From: Diprion similis
Taxonomy: Eukaryota > Arthropoda > Insecta > Hymenoptera > Diprionidae
Length of the DNA: 64,000 nucleotides
Direction of reading: 5' to 3'
NCBI RefSeq assembly: GCF_021155765.1
Contig: NC_060110.1
Location: 13,042,001-13,106,000, forward strand
Below the pieces are notes generated by a model. The model worked only from the letters and a program-made list of their open reading frames with translations, was not told the origin of the DNA and ran no database searches. Made by a program: the position numbers and the translations under genes. Position 1 is the stretch's first letter. Each line of letters starts with the position of its first letter. Below, piece by piece: positions 36,172 through 50,000 of the stretch.

Positions 36172-39099
36172 ATGTCAGAGCCACAGTCCACGCTTCTACT
36201 AAGAAAACAGTTAGCAGGTACCCTAAATATTATTTGAATACATAAATGTAAGGCGTAAATGGTGAATTGTTCGTGAAAAATGCTTGGTCATTTTTAGCTA
36301 CGAAACGGTCGACCTCGCCAACACGGTCGATTCACATTTCTTTGTCAGTTGTGTCTGTCTGGGAATATCTTTAATTAAAATTCAACCAAGTACTGCGACG
36401 TACCCAAAATCTTTATCACAGATCCTATAAACTCCCGGCGTTGACTTGAGCGCAAAAATCAATAAAGTTACACCCGTGTACCCCCGTGAATAATGCTAAC
36501 CTAGCATTTCGTTTTCTACCAGAGAACGGCCCAGGCCATGCGCCTTGACGTGAAATGCGTCACGAAATTTACCGTCTGCTTATTTTTAGCCTTTGCATGC
36601 TCCACGTATTACGACGCGACCTTCTTCGTTTAAAAAAAACGCCATAATTGACTGGAATATCAGTTCCCAATACAAACAATTTTTTCTCTTTATTATCCTC
36701 TACCCGCTCCCCCCTTCTCCCGTCTCACAAGCACCTTGACAGGAGTCGACCAATTCACAAGGTTGGGTCAATCTCGGGAGAATACCTCTGATTATTATTA
36801 GCCTGCAGTGGTCCACGGAATCCACACAATCTGTTGAATATTCACTTTCTTTGTGACAACTCGCCGTAATTTCACTCTTTCGTCCGAAATTATGATTCTT
36901 TTCATATGAACATCGAAAATTGAAAACAAATAATTGGTTAGTTCGAGTACCGTAAATTTGACCAAACTTGTCATTTGTTAGAAACAAAATTTTGTCAATT
37001 TTAGGTAGTTTAATTGTGTTCACTTTACATTAACACTTGACTATATGTTCGTAATTATATTCCATTATTAACAATGCCCAAGTATCTGGTATCTGTGTAG
37101 GTTTGTAATTTGATACATTTAAAACTCGGTTTGGCAAGGATCTTAATGTATACACATCATTTAATTAATGGTCAATCACAACAAATTGAATTCTATTATG
37201 CGTGACAATTGATTTACGTATTAACCTGTTTGATTTGGAATTAAATTAGAGCACGCTGCCTTTGTATTTATTATAATGTATTCATGCAGCATTTGAAAAT
37301 AGACTATTCAATGTTTCATTCCAATTGAGCTAATTTTTGACTAAATTTGAACATGTGGTATGACAAAAATTCGGCTACAAATCTACGTGGGGTTTTAACT
37401 TCACCTCACATTGGTACAGTTTATAATAATTTTACTAACTTGTTGGCAGGTTATCTAAACATGCACTGCGTCTTCATATTCTCCTTACATTTGTGCTTCC
37501 GTATTCTCTGACTAACCATGAACCTGCTTCTCAGCATCCATATCTCTCAGCAAGAAAGCAGCTGCGTCATATGGAATTAAATCGATCTGTGCAAACTTCC
37601 ATTAGTTTGGTCCATTTATTGTCTTAAAAAAAATGACTAGTGCTTAAGTTGGATTAATTTTATATCTGAAGAAAAACTGTAATATTATCCTATGTTTGTT
37701 GACAATTTTCTGTCCATTTTCAGAATTAAATAAAAACCCAGTGGAAGGGTTTTCAGCAGGCCTCATAGATGATAATGACATATATCGATGGGAGGTGCTC
37801 ATCATTGGACCTCCGGATACATTATAGTAAGGATTAATTTAACTCATTTCCACTAAGTGGCTGAAGTTTTTAAATTTTTTCACCAATCACTCGTTGTTTA
37901 CTCTGTATCACCAACAATCAAATTAATATTGTTCTTTAGTTCAAACATTTTTGAAACATTATTTCTCAAATACCTTTTTTTTTGTATTTGTGATCTTTGA
38001 TAACAAATTACAAGATAAGGCAGCAAAGATTATTCAACTGCAAGACTATCTTATTTTTTATTTAATTATTTGTAATTTCTTATCTTTTATCTATTTGTGT
38101 CTTATACCGACTCTGCAAAATAGTACTTATCTTCACCGGGTAGATAAATAGATACATGTTAGCTTCATTGTCGACTCAAAATTATTTTTACTTGTATTTG
38201 CAAGTCCTAACGTCCAGGGAGTCGACATTTTTTACATTCCATCAGTCTAATTTGAGTACTCCTCTTGCTGCAATTCATTGCGAGGAAGAGTGACAATAAA
38301 TGAATAATATTTATTCTTGTCTCGTTTCAAGTGCATGATATGTGTGAATATATTCATTTTACAGCGAGGGTGGTTTCTTCAAAGCGCATTTACAATTTCC
38401 TAAAGAATATCCGCTGAGGCCGCCAAGGATGAAATTTATAACAGAAATATGGCATCCTAATAGTAAGTTGTTTCTATTTTTACTTTCAATATAGCTATCA
38501 GAATAAGTGTAACTTTATGGTATCATTTTCCCACCTGCAATGAAGATGCGTAGAGTAGCCAAACTGACTTTGAACTGTTTATCGAACTATGTAACTTGCA
38601 TGTTGAATTTGACTGTAATTAAGACAGGTATGTTTGTAATTTATTTCGACACGAAGATCAATGATGTTAAATATTCTCAAAAGCACGCGATTCAATCAAA
38701 TATCCAACATTTTTCAAATTTTAAATTCGTTTTGGTTTTTTTAACAGTCGAAAAGAATGGCGATGTGTGCATATCGATCCTTCATGAACCAGGCGATGAT
38801 AAGTGGGGTTATGAAAAAGCATCAGAGAGATGGCTGCCTGTTCACACAGTTGAAACAATTCTTATAAGTGTCATCAGCATGCTCGCTGATCCTAATGATG
38901 AAAGTCCGGCAAATGTTGATGCTGCTGTGAGTAATATCTTCTGACTGTGTGTAGATATTAATATTGTATTTAATACTGATAGTACTTGATTTCTAATGAA
39001 ATTTATCAATGTTTACAGAAAGAGTGGAGGGAAAGTTATACAGAGTTCAAGCGAAAGGTGGCAAGGTGTGTTCGAAAAAGCCAAGAAGAGTGTTTGTAG
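36172..39099 (+). CDS. Ube2g1: Ubiquitin-conjugating enzyme E2 G1 type (UBC7 family)
   Basis: Five exons: 36172-36217, 37724-37826, 38365-38462, 38748-38926, 39019-39099. Total 507 nt, 168 residues, against about 170 in vertebrate UBE2G1. The single UBC fold fills the protein. The N-terminal helix is [18 protein letters not shown], then [25 protein letters not shown], the HPN motif in EIWHPN, and the catalytic cysteine in [13 protein letters not shown]. Next is the family's extended acidic loop ([16 protein letters not shown]) and [11 protein letters not shown]; the tail ends [12 protein letters not shown]7-type E2s take ubiquitin from E1 and build Lys48-linked chains with E3 partners. The exon 3/4 junction makes Ile-Glu-Lys-Asn where vertebrates have Val-Asp-Lys-Asn. 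AATAAA at 39196-39201 could be the near poly(A) signal, and another is at 40189-40194. Confidence 0.95.
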
Positions 39100-39199
39100 G
39101 GGAAGAACGAATATTCAAACGGAAAGACTTATTTAATTCTGGTATGTCGTGTAATTTTAAAAAGTAAATTAATCAATATGAAATCAAAAATACGAAATA

Positions 39200-42100
39200 A
39201 ACACCAGATGGCCTAAAATACGTTATACATTTCCCCGACGTTACGATTATTCCGAGGTCTACCATAATCCCAAATTATTTTTGTTCAATGGCTGCAATTA
39301 ATTTTGGTCTTTAGGTAGTAAAATCAAAATCGTAGTTTCCGGACTTTACCGTTACATGACACTACCGTTGCATGTTTCATATCTGTAGGAAATAATGAGT
39401 AGTATAGTTTCAAATATTCTGATCTTATCCCAAGAACCATTCACCACATTTTAAACGATGATCAAGAATTCCTCATCCCTGTAAGCAGCATAGGTTCGCA
39501 AAAAAAAGTTGCCAATGTGATGAAAAAAAAAAAAAAAATACCGGTGCGTTTGTAACTTACCCTTGAGTCAAACACCCAGAATTATTTTACCATAATGTCC
39601 GATACGTTAAGTAGTGAATCATTTACATGGTTGGTCTGAAAACTTTTTGTCACTCATTTTTCAACGTGCATGATATTTTAGTGCCCTAGTTATTTATTAG
39701 TTAGTGAAATATGTTCATTTCCCAGAGTCCTTGATCTACAAAAAGTTCAAAAAGAAGTAGAGTTGAAGATTATTGACGAATTTGATTATATCCACAGGGA
39801 AACCACGCACTGTATGGCATAAAACCAAGCGAATCATGCGGATATTGGAACACAGTGCCACTGAATACGGATTAGAGCAAACCTGGGCGAGGTACTTCGC
39901 TAAGCTCTGTTGAGTCGCCGAACCATCAACAACGTACGATCCATCGACATGAAAAACATGAAAACACACATAGCTCACCTTTCACATGATGAACTAAAAC
40001 TGATTTACAAATATACATAATACAAATCATCTGTACCAATAATACCCTAATATTAATAGTGATTGTAAACTTAACCCCCCACCCCCCTGTTCCTCCTGCC
40101 CAGCACTCTGTAATTTAAAATATGTTTACGTTTATCACTCAACAATATTCCTTAGCGTCGTTTCGTATTTTCTTACTTTCGTATTATAAATAAATTTTTG
40201 TAAAGTCGAAAAAAAAAACAAAGAAGCAACAATCGTTGACGTAAGCCAGTGAAATACAATGTGAATTACATTTATATCATATTATTATAATTACCGATAC
40301 CAGACATATAACTGCGATTATATATATATATACATATATATACACTATGTGTGTGTATATATATATATACATATATATATATATGGATATATGATATAAA
40401 TTTTTGCCGAACCGTAAGTTGCCAAAATAACGAACGCTAGTTAGAGTAATGATAGTAATAACAATAATAATGGTAATTATTAGTTGAATTAATATTAAGT
40501 GCACACGTACATGCTGTGAAACATTGTACTCGCTCTTCGTCACTATGGTGGCCATTTCTCCCTCCCCACCTCTCCGACTTGCGGTTCTACTACAAAACTT
40601 AGGTTGAAATTGAAACAATTTTGTCCAACTATATATAATAATATTGTCAATTAAATTTTAAAACAATGAATTTTCACGACTTATCATTTTTTTTTTTTAC
40701 CTTTTTCTATTATACACATAGCTATCGTTCTGTACATTGTCGTATAAAAATCTGGTATTTATTACGAACGGTTTTCAAATGATCTGTGCTTATGTCATTG
40801 GAAGTAGTAGAAAAGTAGAACAATATGTGTTGTAATTATAATATTGAATCGGCGCAACTATAAACTGAACTGAAAAAGGGAGCCAGTAATGTTTTTATAA
40901 TTAAGACGATCCGTGGAGATGAATGTATAACATCGTTAAAGCAACGATTTGGCTAAATTGATAAATTAGACAAGTCCAAGATGAAATCTAATCAATCCGT
41001 TTACTAGTGGAACGAAGTAGGCTTTTCCTGACATATTGTACCGCTGATTTTGCTGCTATCAAGAGTTAATTACAGAATTCCAATACTGCATACAGAATGT
41101 TTGGATTTAACGGCAAAAGAACTTTTGAAGAGTGATCGAATTGAAAATCCTTGGAAACACAAACTAAGATTTAAAATGGTGAAATTATTGACTTGTAAGA
41201 TTTGTAACAAATCTATGAATAAACAATAAACTAGCCTACAACTAGCTAGCGAGTGTTAAACACGAGCATGTGATCGTTTCTTTGTTCGTCCTGTTGTGGA
41301 TTTTTTATTGAACGTCTTTGTCATACCCCTTACCTAATTTAATTTTTGAACAGCTTTTAAATTTGAAACGTGCAAAAATATCAGATGTTAAATTTTCCAT
41401 ACACTTTCAGTATGAATGATTGAGAAAATGTTCTCAATACAGTTATGAACAGCCAGAACCTTAAAAAATGTTTTGGACGCTGCAAAATTATCAAGATAAT
41501 ATGTAAAGCCCATGATGATTAATCGGGCAGCATGTCTTCAAGTATTGAACTGCTGCAGTAAAAAGTATAATCAATCAAATACGATCGCAGCGTTGGAATC
41601 AAGCACACTTCGGTTACCCTATGACGTCACTTTCTAATTGCAAGTGGAAAGTCCCCACCAGTTAGTTTCAACGTGAAATAATAAACAATCTATTCGCACA
41701 CTCTAGCTACGGATTGATGGTTAACGAATAGTGATGATCCTACAGGGGAAACAAAATTAATTTAACGAACATTTCATGTAATTATCGAAATACTCACCAA
41801 TCGTTTAATTACCTCCGAGGTATTATTTTGAGACCGAACGTGAATTTGTTATAATCATTTTGTTCGACAAGTGTATGAAAAATGTAGTTGTTTCGCAGAA
41901 GAAATCCACACGAATAGCGCAAGTAATTGTGTAAATGAGACGTATGTATTTGGTCGGAGTTTCTAAGTTCATGCAAAGATTTTGCAACACCGCGAAAACC
42001 AAGTATATGCACGCTTTGATAAGGAACAAGTTCTTATGTTTAATTAGACCACCGACTTATAAGATAAGCGGTGCAATTTTATTATAAAAAGACTTGTAAG

Positions 42101-45100
42101 TAATATAATATTATATTGTCATAAATGCCCTTGTTAAGAATTAAATTTGCACGAAACAATCGGTCGCGATCTAATCTCCGACGCAGAATCTTCAGGTTTG
42201 GCATTATCGAATGGCTTTCTATTTATATAGTACAATTACGATTATACCGCGGTTGGCAGCGTGTTTATATAAGGTATATTTATATTACGTACCTAGCAGT
42301 GATTGTAATCCAGTTATGTCACCTGTCGTTCTCTACACTTCCGATCCTTTGCCGGCTTTCTTCTGGCACTTCAATAATCTTACAACTGAATTTGAAACGA
42401 AAACTACAAGTTTCGCCTGGAACTAATATCGCGAATGACTGCCAGGTCTGTCAAATTCAAGTAACGTACAAGTAGAACGTAGTAGGATGGTAACTTGAGA
42501 TCTAAGAATAGAACGAAATTAAACTATTCTATGATCAGTGCAGGGTCAAGTATTAGCATTTGATATAAATAACAAAACTCGAGGTGAATTAGGTCGATAA
42601 GTGAAAAATTCGAAATTGAGATCTGGACCAAGGTGTTTGACAATCCGTGGATACAGTACGCAGGAAATGGTACAGAGGATCGGGAAAAAATTTAATTGGG
42701 TGTATTAATAATTTTGATACAGGCTTTTTAATTTAGAAATTCTTAAAAGGAGACAGTGATATGAGTAATATAATTATATATATATACAATGAAGAAAGTT
42801 TTTTACTTATGTTTTTGTGTCAAATGTGTGTGTGTGTGTATGTTTTTGAAATTGTGTATGAGCTTCGGTATGTGGCCGTCAACTAACAAAAATATTTTAA
42901 CTAAAATTACCTTGAAAACGGACAAGTAGAAAACCATATTTGATGTATATAATGCCATTTACCGCAATTGTTTAAACAACCTGTTTAAAGAAAGTATATT
43001 TTTTTTTCTCACAGGAACATCTTTTGTAGTTGCGAATAACTAGCCTCTCGTTATGAGATCAGTGAACGGTGTTCGATTTTAATTTTCAATTATAGGTACC
43101 TAATCGAAATCGAGTTTTCAGTTTCACGGAATGAACTCAATTTGAAAATTCGGCAATAGATTGTGTACGTGGAACACTGAATATACATAAACTTTTACAC
43201 GTAATTGCCTTACGATCTCGAAGAGCAAAAAGATTGCCATTTGAAAATCGTCATTACCTGCGCGTATATAACGATTACTTACAGTTTCCGGTCAATTCGT
43301 TGGCCACTAATTTATGTATTCCCTTTCAGAGTCTCGGATGGCCCCTTTGAATATCGAAAAATTCACTCGAATGAATGATTTTTAATTCGTAAATCATACT
43401 CAAAACAAAATTCTCAACTGCTCTGCAATATTTTGTATAATCAATAATTACAAATTTATTGCCAGATTATAACTTTTGGAAGATACAGGTATTATAAGTC
43501 CCGTTGCATTCGAGGAAATCTAGAGATTCTTAAATTATAGTATATCAATAAAATGTTTCGTATGTTTTCCATATTTTGTATACCTTATTTATTTCGTTTT
43601 TCTTGTATAATAATCATAATAGTACAATTTAAAACAATAGTGCTCGTGTATTTATGTAATGTACAGGATATCTTTAGAGGCTATAGTACAATTTAAAATG
43701 AAATAAAAATCATAAAACTATTAAGTATTTTAATACATTTTTTCCGCTACTGGATGACAGTGACAGTTCTTTTGATCGTATATCCGTGTATATCTCGTGA
43801 AGGGTATTTATATTTTTCTGAAGGTCTATCTACAATTTATTGTAAAATATTCATTAAGTTTACGATATGATTTTTCATGTTTCTATCGTAACGAATCCTA
43901 TGCATATTCATATTATGTATACGAATTTTTATATTACATCTTTATGAATTTTTGTTCTTTTAATTAAAAGCTGTACCGTTTAAATAATTAAAGCTATGAT
44001 CTACGTTCTAGCGATTATCTACAAAAACGTATAGTGTTATGCTGGATGAAGAAGAAACAATTATCGGCCGTTACAGTCAGCCGTCAAATACTCTTGGTGT
44101 CAATCAACGTATTGTAACTAGCAAGGACGATAGTAGAGCCCATTTATGCATTTTTATCTCGCTTCGCGTTCCGATTAATGCGGATAATCGTTCTTGGATA
44201 CATAGTAGACGGTTAATTGTTACCATTAAACGATCGATTAGAAATATTCGTAAAAAAATTTGAAACGGTAACCCAAATCGTATTTTAAATTGGCATGAAA
44301 AGCTCGCCGCGCCGTGGAGTATGATAAACAGAATAAAAGAACCAACTACCGTTTTATTTAGTTCAACAATGGATTTAAAAATGTCCAAGCATGAATTGAG
44401 TAAAATTGAACAGAAGTCGAGGATTTTCGAAATCCTTAACGCCAGTCACCGACGAAAAATTATTGTATGGCTCTTTTAGATGATTAATAGATGCAAATTA
44501 ATATTCAATTTGTTCTCCATTTCTAATTGTTTTCGTCAATTTCAAAAAATCCAATAATATATATATCGACCATGGAGAATTGAAAATGTATTAAGCTAAT
44601 TGAATTTAAATAATTTAGTTTGGTATTAGTGTTTTGAGATCGTGTACTTTTGCCGCTAGTTCAAAAATCGACAGCTGAAAATGCATTGGCAGATAAAATG
44701 TGAACGAATTAATCAAATATCGATCAATTGCTCGATCAGCTGTCGGTTTCTACGTTATATATATACACACACATATATATATATAACAGATTCTGGTTAT
44801 CAGTTAAGTTAGTACTAACTAACTATAACCGACTAACTAGATAACCATCTAAGTTACAAGTTTTACGTTAAATATATACATTGATATTCTACTATTCCGT
44901 AAGAAACTTAAATTGTAACGAAGGAAAAATGTCGATCACTGGTCTTTCTTTTGCAATGCCCTTGAAACGTTAGTGTCAGTTAAAATCTGATTTAATTACG
45001 GACTAGAATTTAATCATAGATTAATCGTAGCTTAATCTGGTAAATACTAGTTTGATTCGTAACTTCGGGAATAACTTTTTATCTCTTTTAATCATTTAGC

Positions 45101-45281
45101 AGGCATTATTATAACTGTAATTAATATTACTATTGTTATTACTACTTAATAACTATTATTATTAATATTATTATTCGCGTTGTTGCTAATTTATTTACTT
45201 ATTATCATTATTACTATTATTATGATTATTATTACTATTACTATTATTATTATTATTCTTGTTATTTTTATCATTATAATT

Positions 45282-45322
<41 letters not shown>

Positions 45323-47075
45323 TATTATTAATCATGTTGTTGTTGTTGTTGTTGCTGCTGTTTCTGTTGCTGTTGTGTTGCTGCTGTTATTGTTATTGTT
45401 GTTGTTGCTGTTGCTGTTACTCTTGCTGTTGTTGTTGTTATCATGATCATCATTATCATTATCATCATCAATATCCGTTATTATCTTAAATGTTGAGTTT
45501 GAATTTTTGTTCGTCGTGTGGTAGGCCTAGGGTGTGGATATACTGTATGTAATATTTATATAGAGTTTAATAATAATATGGTATAGTAATGTACAGGGAT
45601 TTGCGTTTAGTTTCATTTTGTACAATTATTTACATTTAGATAAGTCAAGAAACCACACTACCATTCCACGTGTACATCTCACTACCTCTCATCTCGAGGT
45701 TGAGAACCTCTGGCTCGCTTGTAAGCATGTAAGCTATATCACATTGGCTTCATAAGCCGTTCGTTTTCACAATAATAATTAATGATTCGATTACCACTTA
45801 CTATGATACGTAATTATAACGCAATTATAGCTATATCATTTTTAAAAATTGAAAATAAGAAGAGAAAGAAAAAGGGAGAAAGAGAAGTAAAAAGTCCCTT
45901 CCACGATTATTTACTTTTTGGCTACATCATTTATCATTACTTTATAATAATAATAGTAATAATAACAACAACAATAATAGTAATAATAATAATATTAATA
46001 ATAATAATAATAGTAATAAAATTGGTAACGGTCTCAAAAGATTTTTTTCATTACTTCTCATGATTTCTTTTCATAAATAGAGCGCTCAAAGCAAATATGA
46101 AATAAGAGAAATGAAATTTCAACCGAAAAAAACAGTCGTATCTGAAGAAATAACGTCAACAGCTTATACTATATATAATAAAAACGATAACATGAATCAC
46201 AATTACGTAATGATTTAGTTTAACTTAGTTAAAATTAATAATAATTTCATCTAATAACGTTACGGGAGATTGCACTGTGGTGCCCAAACTCTTTTTTGGA
46301 CAAAAGTTCGGATACATTGATTTCCTTTTCTTCTTTTTCTTACCTAAAAAGAGAATTGGTACTTATCATATACCTCATATATTATCGTAGGTAGAGCAGA
46401 TTGCCAAGTGCAAAGCGAATGGTTGACAGTTAAATGAGTTTCTATGCGCCGTGTGCAACGTTTGACGAACGTTTTGATGAACGCATATCGCGAATTAAAT
46501 TATTACCACACTCACTCGCTCTCGTTCCGTTCACTGTGCTAAAGAGTTTTTGATTCTGCTCTTTTTTCGGTGTGAATTCAGCCTCGTTCTTACTCTTTTT
46601 TGTCTCAATTTTCATTCTTACTTTTTCAGCAAGGTACAACCTGCGCCGGTAATACGGTAATGCCCTTATTATAGGCAGGAATCGGCTTAGCCGATATTCC
46701 TATCGTTGGCTTCTTTTTTATTTTCATTTTATTGTTTTTTTTTTTTTTTTGTTTTTATAGGATTTATCTAAACTATTTTTTTTTTTTTCTTATATATTTT
46801 ACTTCTTTTTTCTTCACTAAGATCACTTTTTGAAAAGCGTACATATTTTGGCAAGTCGATAACGACGATATTCACTGCACTTCACTTCACTCTATAATAC
46901 CTTGAATATCTTACTGATGAAGGAAAAAAAAGAAAAATAATTTAAGGAAGGAACGAAGGCCTGCGGGGGCGGAAGATACAAGGGAGTTTTGACATCCTTT
47001 TTCCATAATTCACATCCCATCAATATCCCACAGAGATCGTCATGATCTTGTTGCAATTCTTTAAGCCCCGTGCAA
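39200..47075. other. AT-rich region between UBE2G1 and cut, with probable cut 3' UTR
   Basis: No reading frame in these 7.9 kb resembles a protein. It holds TA/CA microsatellites (40319-40384, 42774-42842, 44757-44785), a 36-bp perfect-looking hairpin at 44795-44830, and a long trinucleotide array at 45120-45480. The right part, next to the cut stop codon, is probably cut 3' UTR, with T-rich tracts near 46700-46800. I could not fix its 3' end. Confidence 0.5.
45120..45480. repeat. Compound trinucleotide array (ATT, ATC, TTG, TGC)
   Basis: About 360 bp of blocks of ATT-like, then ATC, then TTG and TGC/TGT triplets, then ATC again. Open frames across it (poly-Ile, poly-Val, poly-Leu) are repeat artefacts. 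It lies downstream of cut, possibly within its 3' UTR or just past it. Confidence 0.9.
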
Positions 47076-50000
47076 TTAGTAATCCCACGTTTGATCCTCA
47101 GGCTCGTGTTTTACAACATCCTTAACGTTGTCCTCCTGCAGTGAATGCTGCTGCTGCAGTTGTTGTTGCTGCTGCTGCTGCTGTTGTTGTTGTTGATGAT
47201 GATGTTGCTGCTGTTGTTGCTGCTGTGGCTGCTGTGGCTGCTGCTGCAAACTGGGCTGTGCCGAAGGGGGTCGCGGCGATGTGATCGGACTGTGCTGACC
47301 AGACTTTGGACTGGGCATCGGACTGTCACTGTCCTGGAGGCCTTGCCCCGTTCCGGATGCGGACGAGGAGTCGCTCCCGGCGTCCTCCTCATATCTGTCT
47401 TGCACAGGGGTTGGTTCGACACGTACGGTTTCCTCGGCTTCTCGCTTAACTCCGTAGTCGTCCGTCTGCATAACGCAAACTCCGTTAATTATCACCTCGT
47501 CACCGGTCCTGGCGGGCTCCTGCCATTCGGGGTTCACCCATTGGGGCGCGGCCGGCTTTCTCCTGTTCGATCGGACTGTGGCCGGTGCCGGGGTCTCCGT
47601 TGGTTCCCGTTTTATGCTCCCCGCCGAACCGTCCGAGTCCTCGCTACCGGGGTTGCTCATCGCGTCGTCGCCGTCGTCGTCCTCGAACTCCTGATTCGGC
47701 TCCCGCTTCAAAGCCCCCATGGAGAGGTCCAGTCCCGAGCATTGCTCCTTTAGGGCATTGCCGACGAGGGCAACAAGGTTCGTGTTGAAGTACGGGGGAT
47801 ACGGAATCGGGACGTTCCCTAGGCCCAGCCTTTCCTTCTGGATCTCAAGTAGTCTTTGGTTGAGAAGTAGCCGGAACTGTACGGGGTCGAAGGGTTGACC
47901 CGGTTCCCTGGGGGACTGTGGTTCCTGGGGACCGTGAGAAGACTGCTGCTTCAGCCGCATTCTATGGTTGTGGAACCAGTTCGTTATCGTCCGCGACGAG
48001 AGGGCGAGTTCTGCGGCGAGGAATTCTATCGTCGCGACGTTCGGGTAGGGGTCAAGATTGAAGGCGAGTCTAAGGGCCTCTTTCTGCTCCTCGGAAAAGA
48101 GGACACGCTGTTTCTTCGCCGAGGCTGGACCGGGTCCGGGCGATGCCGCGTGGTAGAACTCGGCAGTGTCGTTGCTCGACGTGTCCGAACTGTTATCGTG
48201 ACCAGGGCCGCTATTCCGTCGTCTCTTGTTGGCCTCCCGTCGCTCGTTCTTCAGGGCCTGAAGCCGGTCAACGTTATGGGCGTCCGAGAGCCAGAGTTGC
48301 ATCCTTATGAACGGTTCACGTCCTTTTATGCTCAGCATATGCCAGGGCTTCGGTTTGCTCAGTAACTCACTTACGGAACCCTGAGACAGGCCGAGTACCG
48401 CCTCGCCGAATATTTTCTGCCCGATATTGTTGGCCAGAAGAGCTTCCTTGATCTTCGTCGTTATCGTCTGGGTATCGAGGTCTTGCGTCAAAGCCGCCAT
48501 CTCGTAAACACTTGGGGAAATGTGGGGATGAAGATTACGCAGCGGCGAAGGTGCCATTTGATGGTGAGGTGAGTGGAGGCTCATTTGCTGTTGTTTCTTC
48601 TGCAGTTCCTGCATCGTTAGCTGGGTATGAGGGTGGTGGGGAGCGGTGGGAGTGAGTATCATCGGCGGCGGTGGCTGCGGGTGCTGCGGATGCTGCGGAC
48701 TCTGCTGGGGAGGTCCAAGCTGCATTTGAGATTCCTGCTGATGTTGCGCCGCCGCCTGAGCTGCGGCCTGTGCGGCGGCTTGAGCTTTCGCTGCATTCTG
48801 GAGTTGCTCTTGCACGAGCTTAGTAGGCGGCATCGGTTTCATGGGGGTGCCGCAGGCTGTAAAGGAAAGTTTAGAAACGTTAGACGGGATTGAAAAAACG
48901 GAATGTCTGATCATAGCTCAAAAGCTCCTTGATAGGTGCGGTGCTTCAGGATTACCAAACAGTACCTTCGGTTCCACTCATCTATGATGCACCCAAACAC
49001 AGACAGTGCAAGCAAAACAGAAGTTGCTAAAAGTACGATGCATTGACTTAATGGAGATTCCGGTGGAATTTCGATAATATCGAGTTTTGCGTTTTTCAAA
49101 TTACCAAAAAAGATGTGATCAAAAATTCTTTCCAAGAAAATTTAGATTACGGTAGCAGGTGTCCTAAAGAAAAAATTTACATCGTTTGCGATGGAAGTGT
49201 ATGTGCAAGGAACCCCTGGCATCGGTACGCTGGAAATTTTCTGCCAAAAGCTAATAAATTGTACTACAGTTTGATTTTTATATCATTTCAGAGGCGTTTA
49301 CAGTTTTAAGGGGAATTTTCGTAAATGAATATGAGAAATATTTTCAATACACCGGCAATCCCCATAGTGATAGTTTCGACGTCTCGATAAGTGAGATTGA
49401 AAAACCGGCAGTGTTTGAGATCGCATAGGTGGTTGGATTCTGTTCAGTAAGCTATTGAGCTATGATTGGTGGAATAAAGTAACAAAACATCTATATTGAC
49501 CTGAGTTAAACTTACGAGGCAGGCCGCCGTAGCCGCCGGTCCTCATGAGCTTCTCCGGTGCGATTTTATACTGGCTAGCGACAAGCTTGTGCACCGCGTT
49601 ATCGTCCTCGAGGAACATCTTCATTCTAATGAACGGCTCGCGTCCTTTCTGCGTAAGCATATGCCAGGGCTTCGGCCTGGCCAAAAGATCCGACACCGAT
49701 CCTTGGGAGAGTCCGAGAACGGACTCGCCGAATAGACGCTGGGAAATCGAGTACTGGGAGAGCTGCTCCTTCACCTGTACAGAAATCTTGGCGATTCAGT
49801 CTCCAGAATAGGAATGAAAGTCCAACGCGAAAACTGTCGCGTACGTTTATTAAACAGTTACGGATGTATGACTTACCCTTTTGACGATGTCTTCTGTGTT
49901 CAGGTTGTTGTACATGTCGAACTGCTGCTGCGTTATCGGTGGTAAAACCGCCTTCAATGGTCTCTGATTCGGCGAATGGTGAGTCGGGGTGGACGGTTGG

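Noticed and set aside
45180-45446. 88-codon poly-Ile/Val/Leu ORF
   Set aside because: Pure translation of the triplet microsatellite array.
47145-47753. 202-codon plus-strand ORF opposite the cut last exon
   Set aside because: A Leu-rich shadow of the polyQ/H repeat and of the conserved minus-strand Cut frame; no family resemblance.
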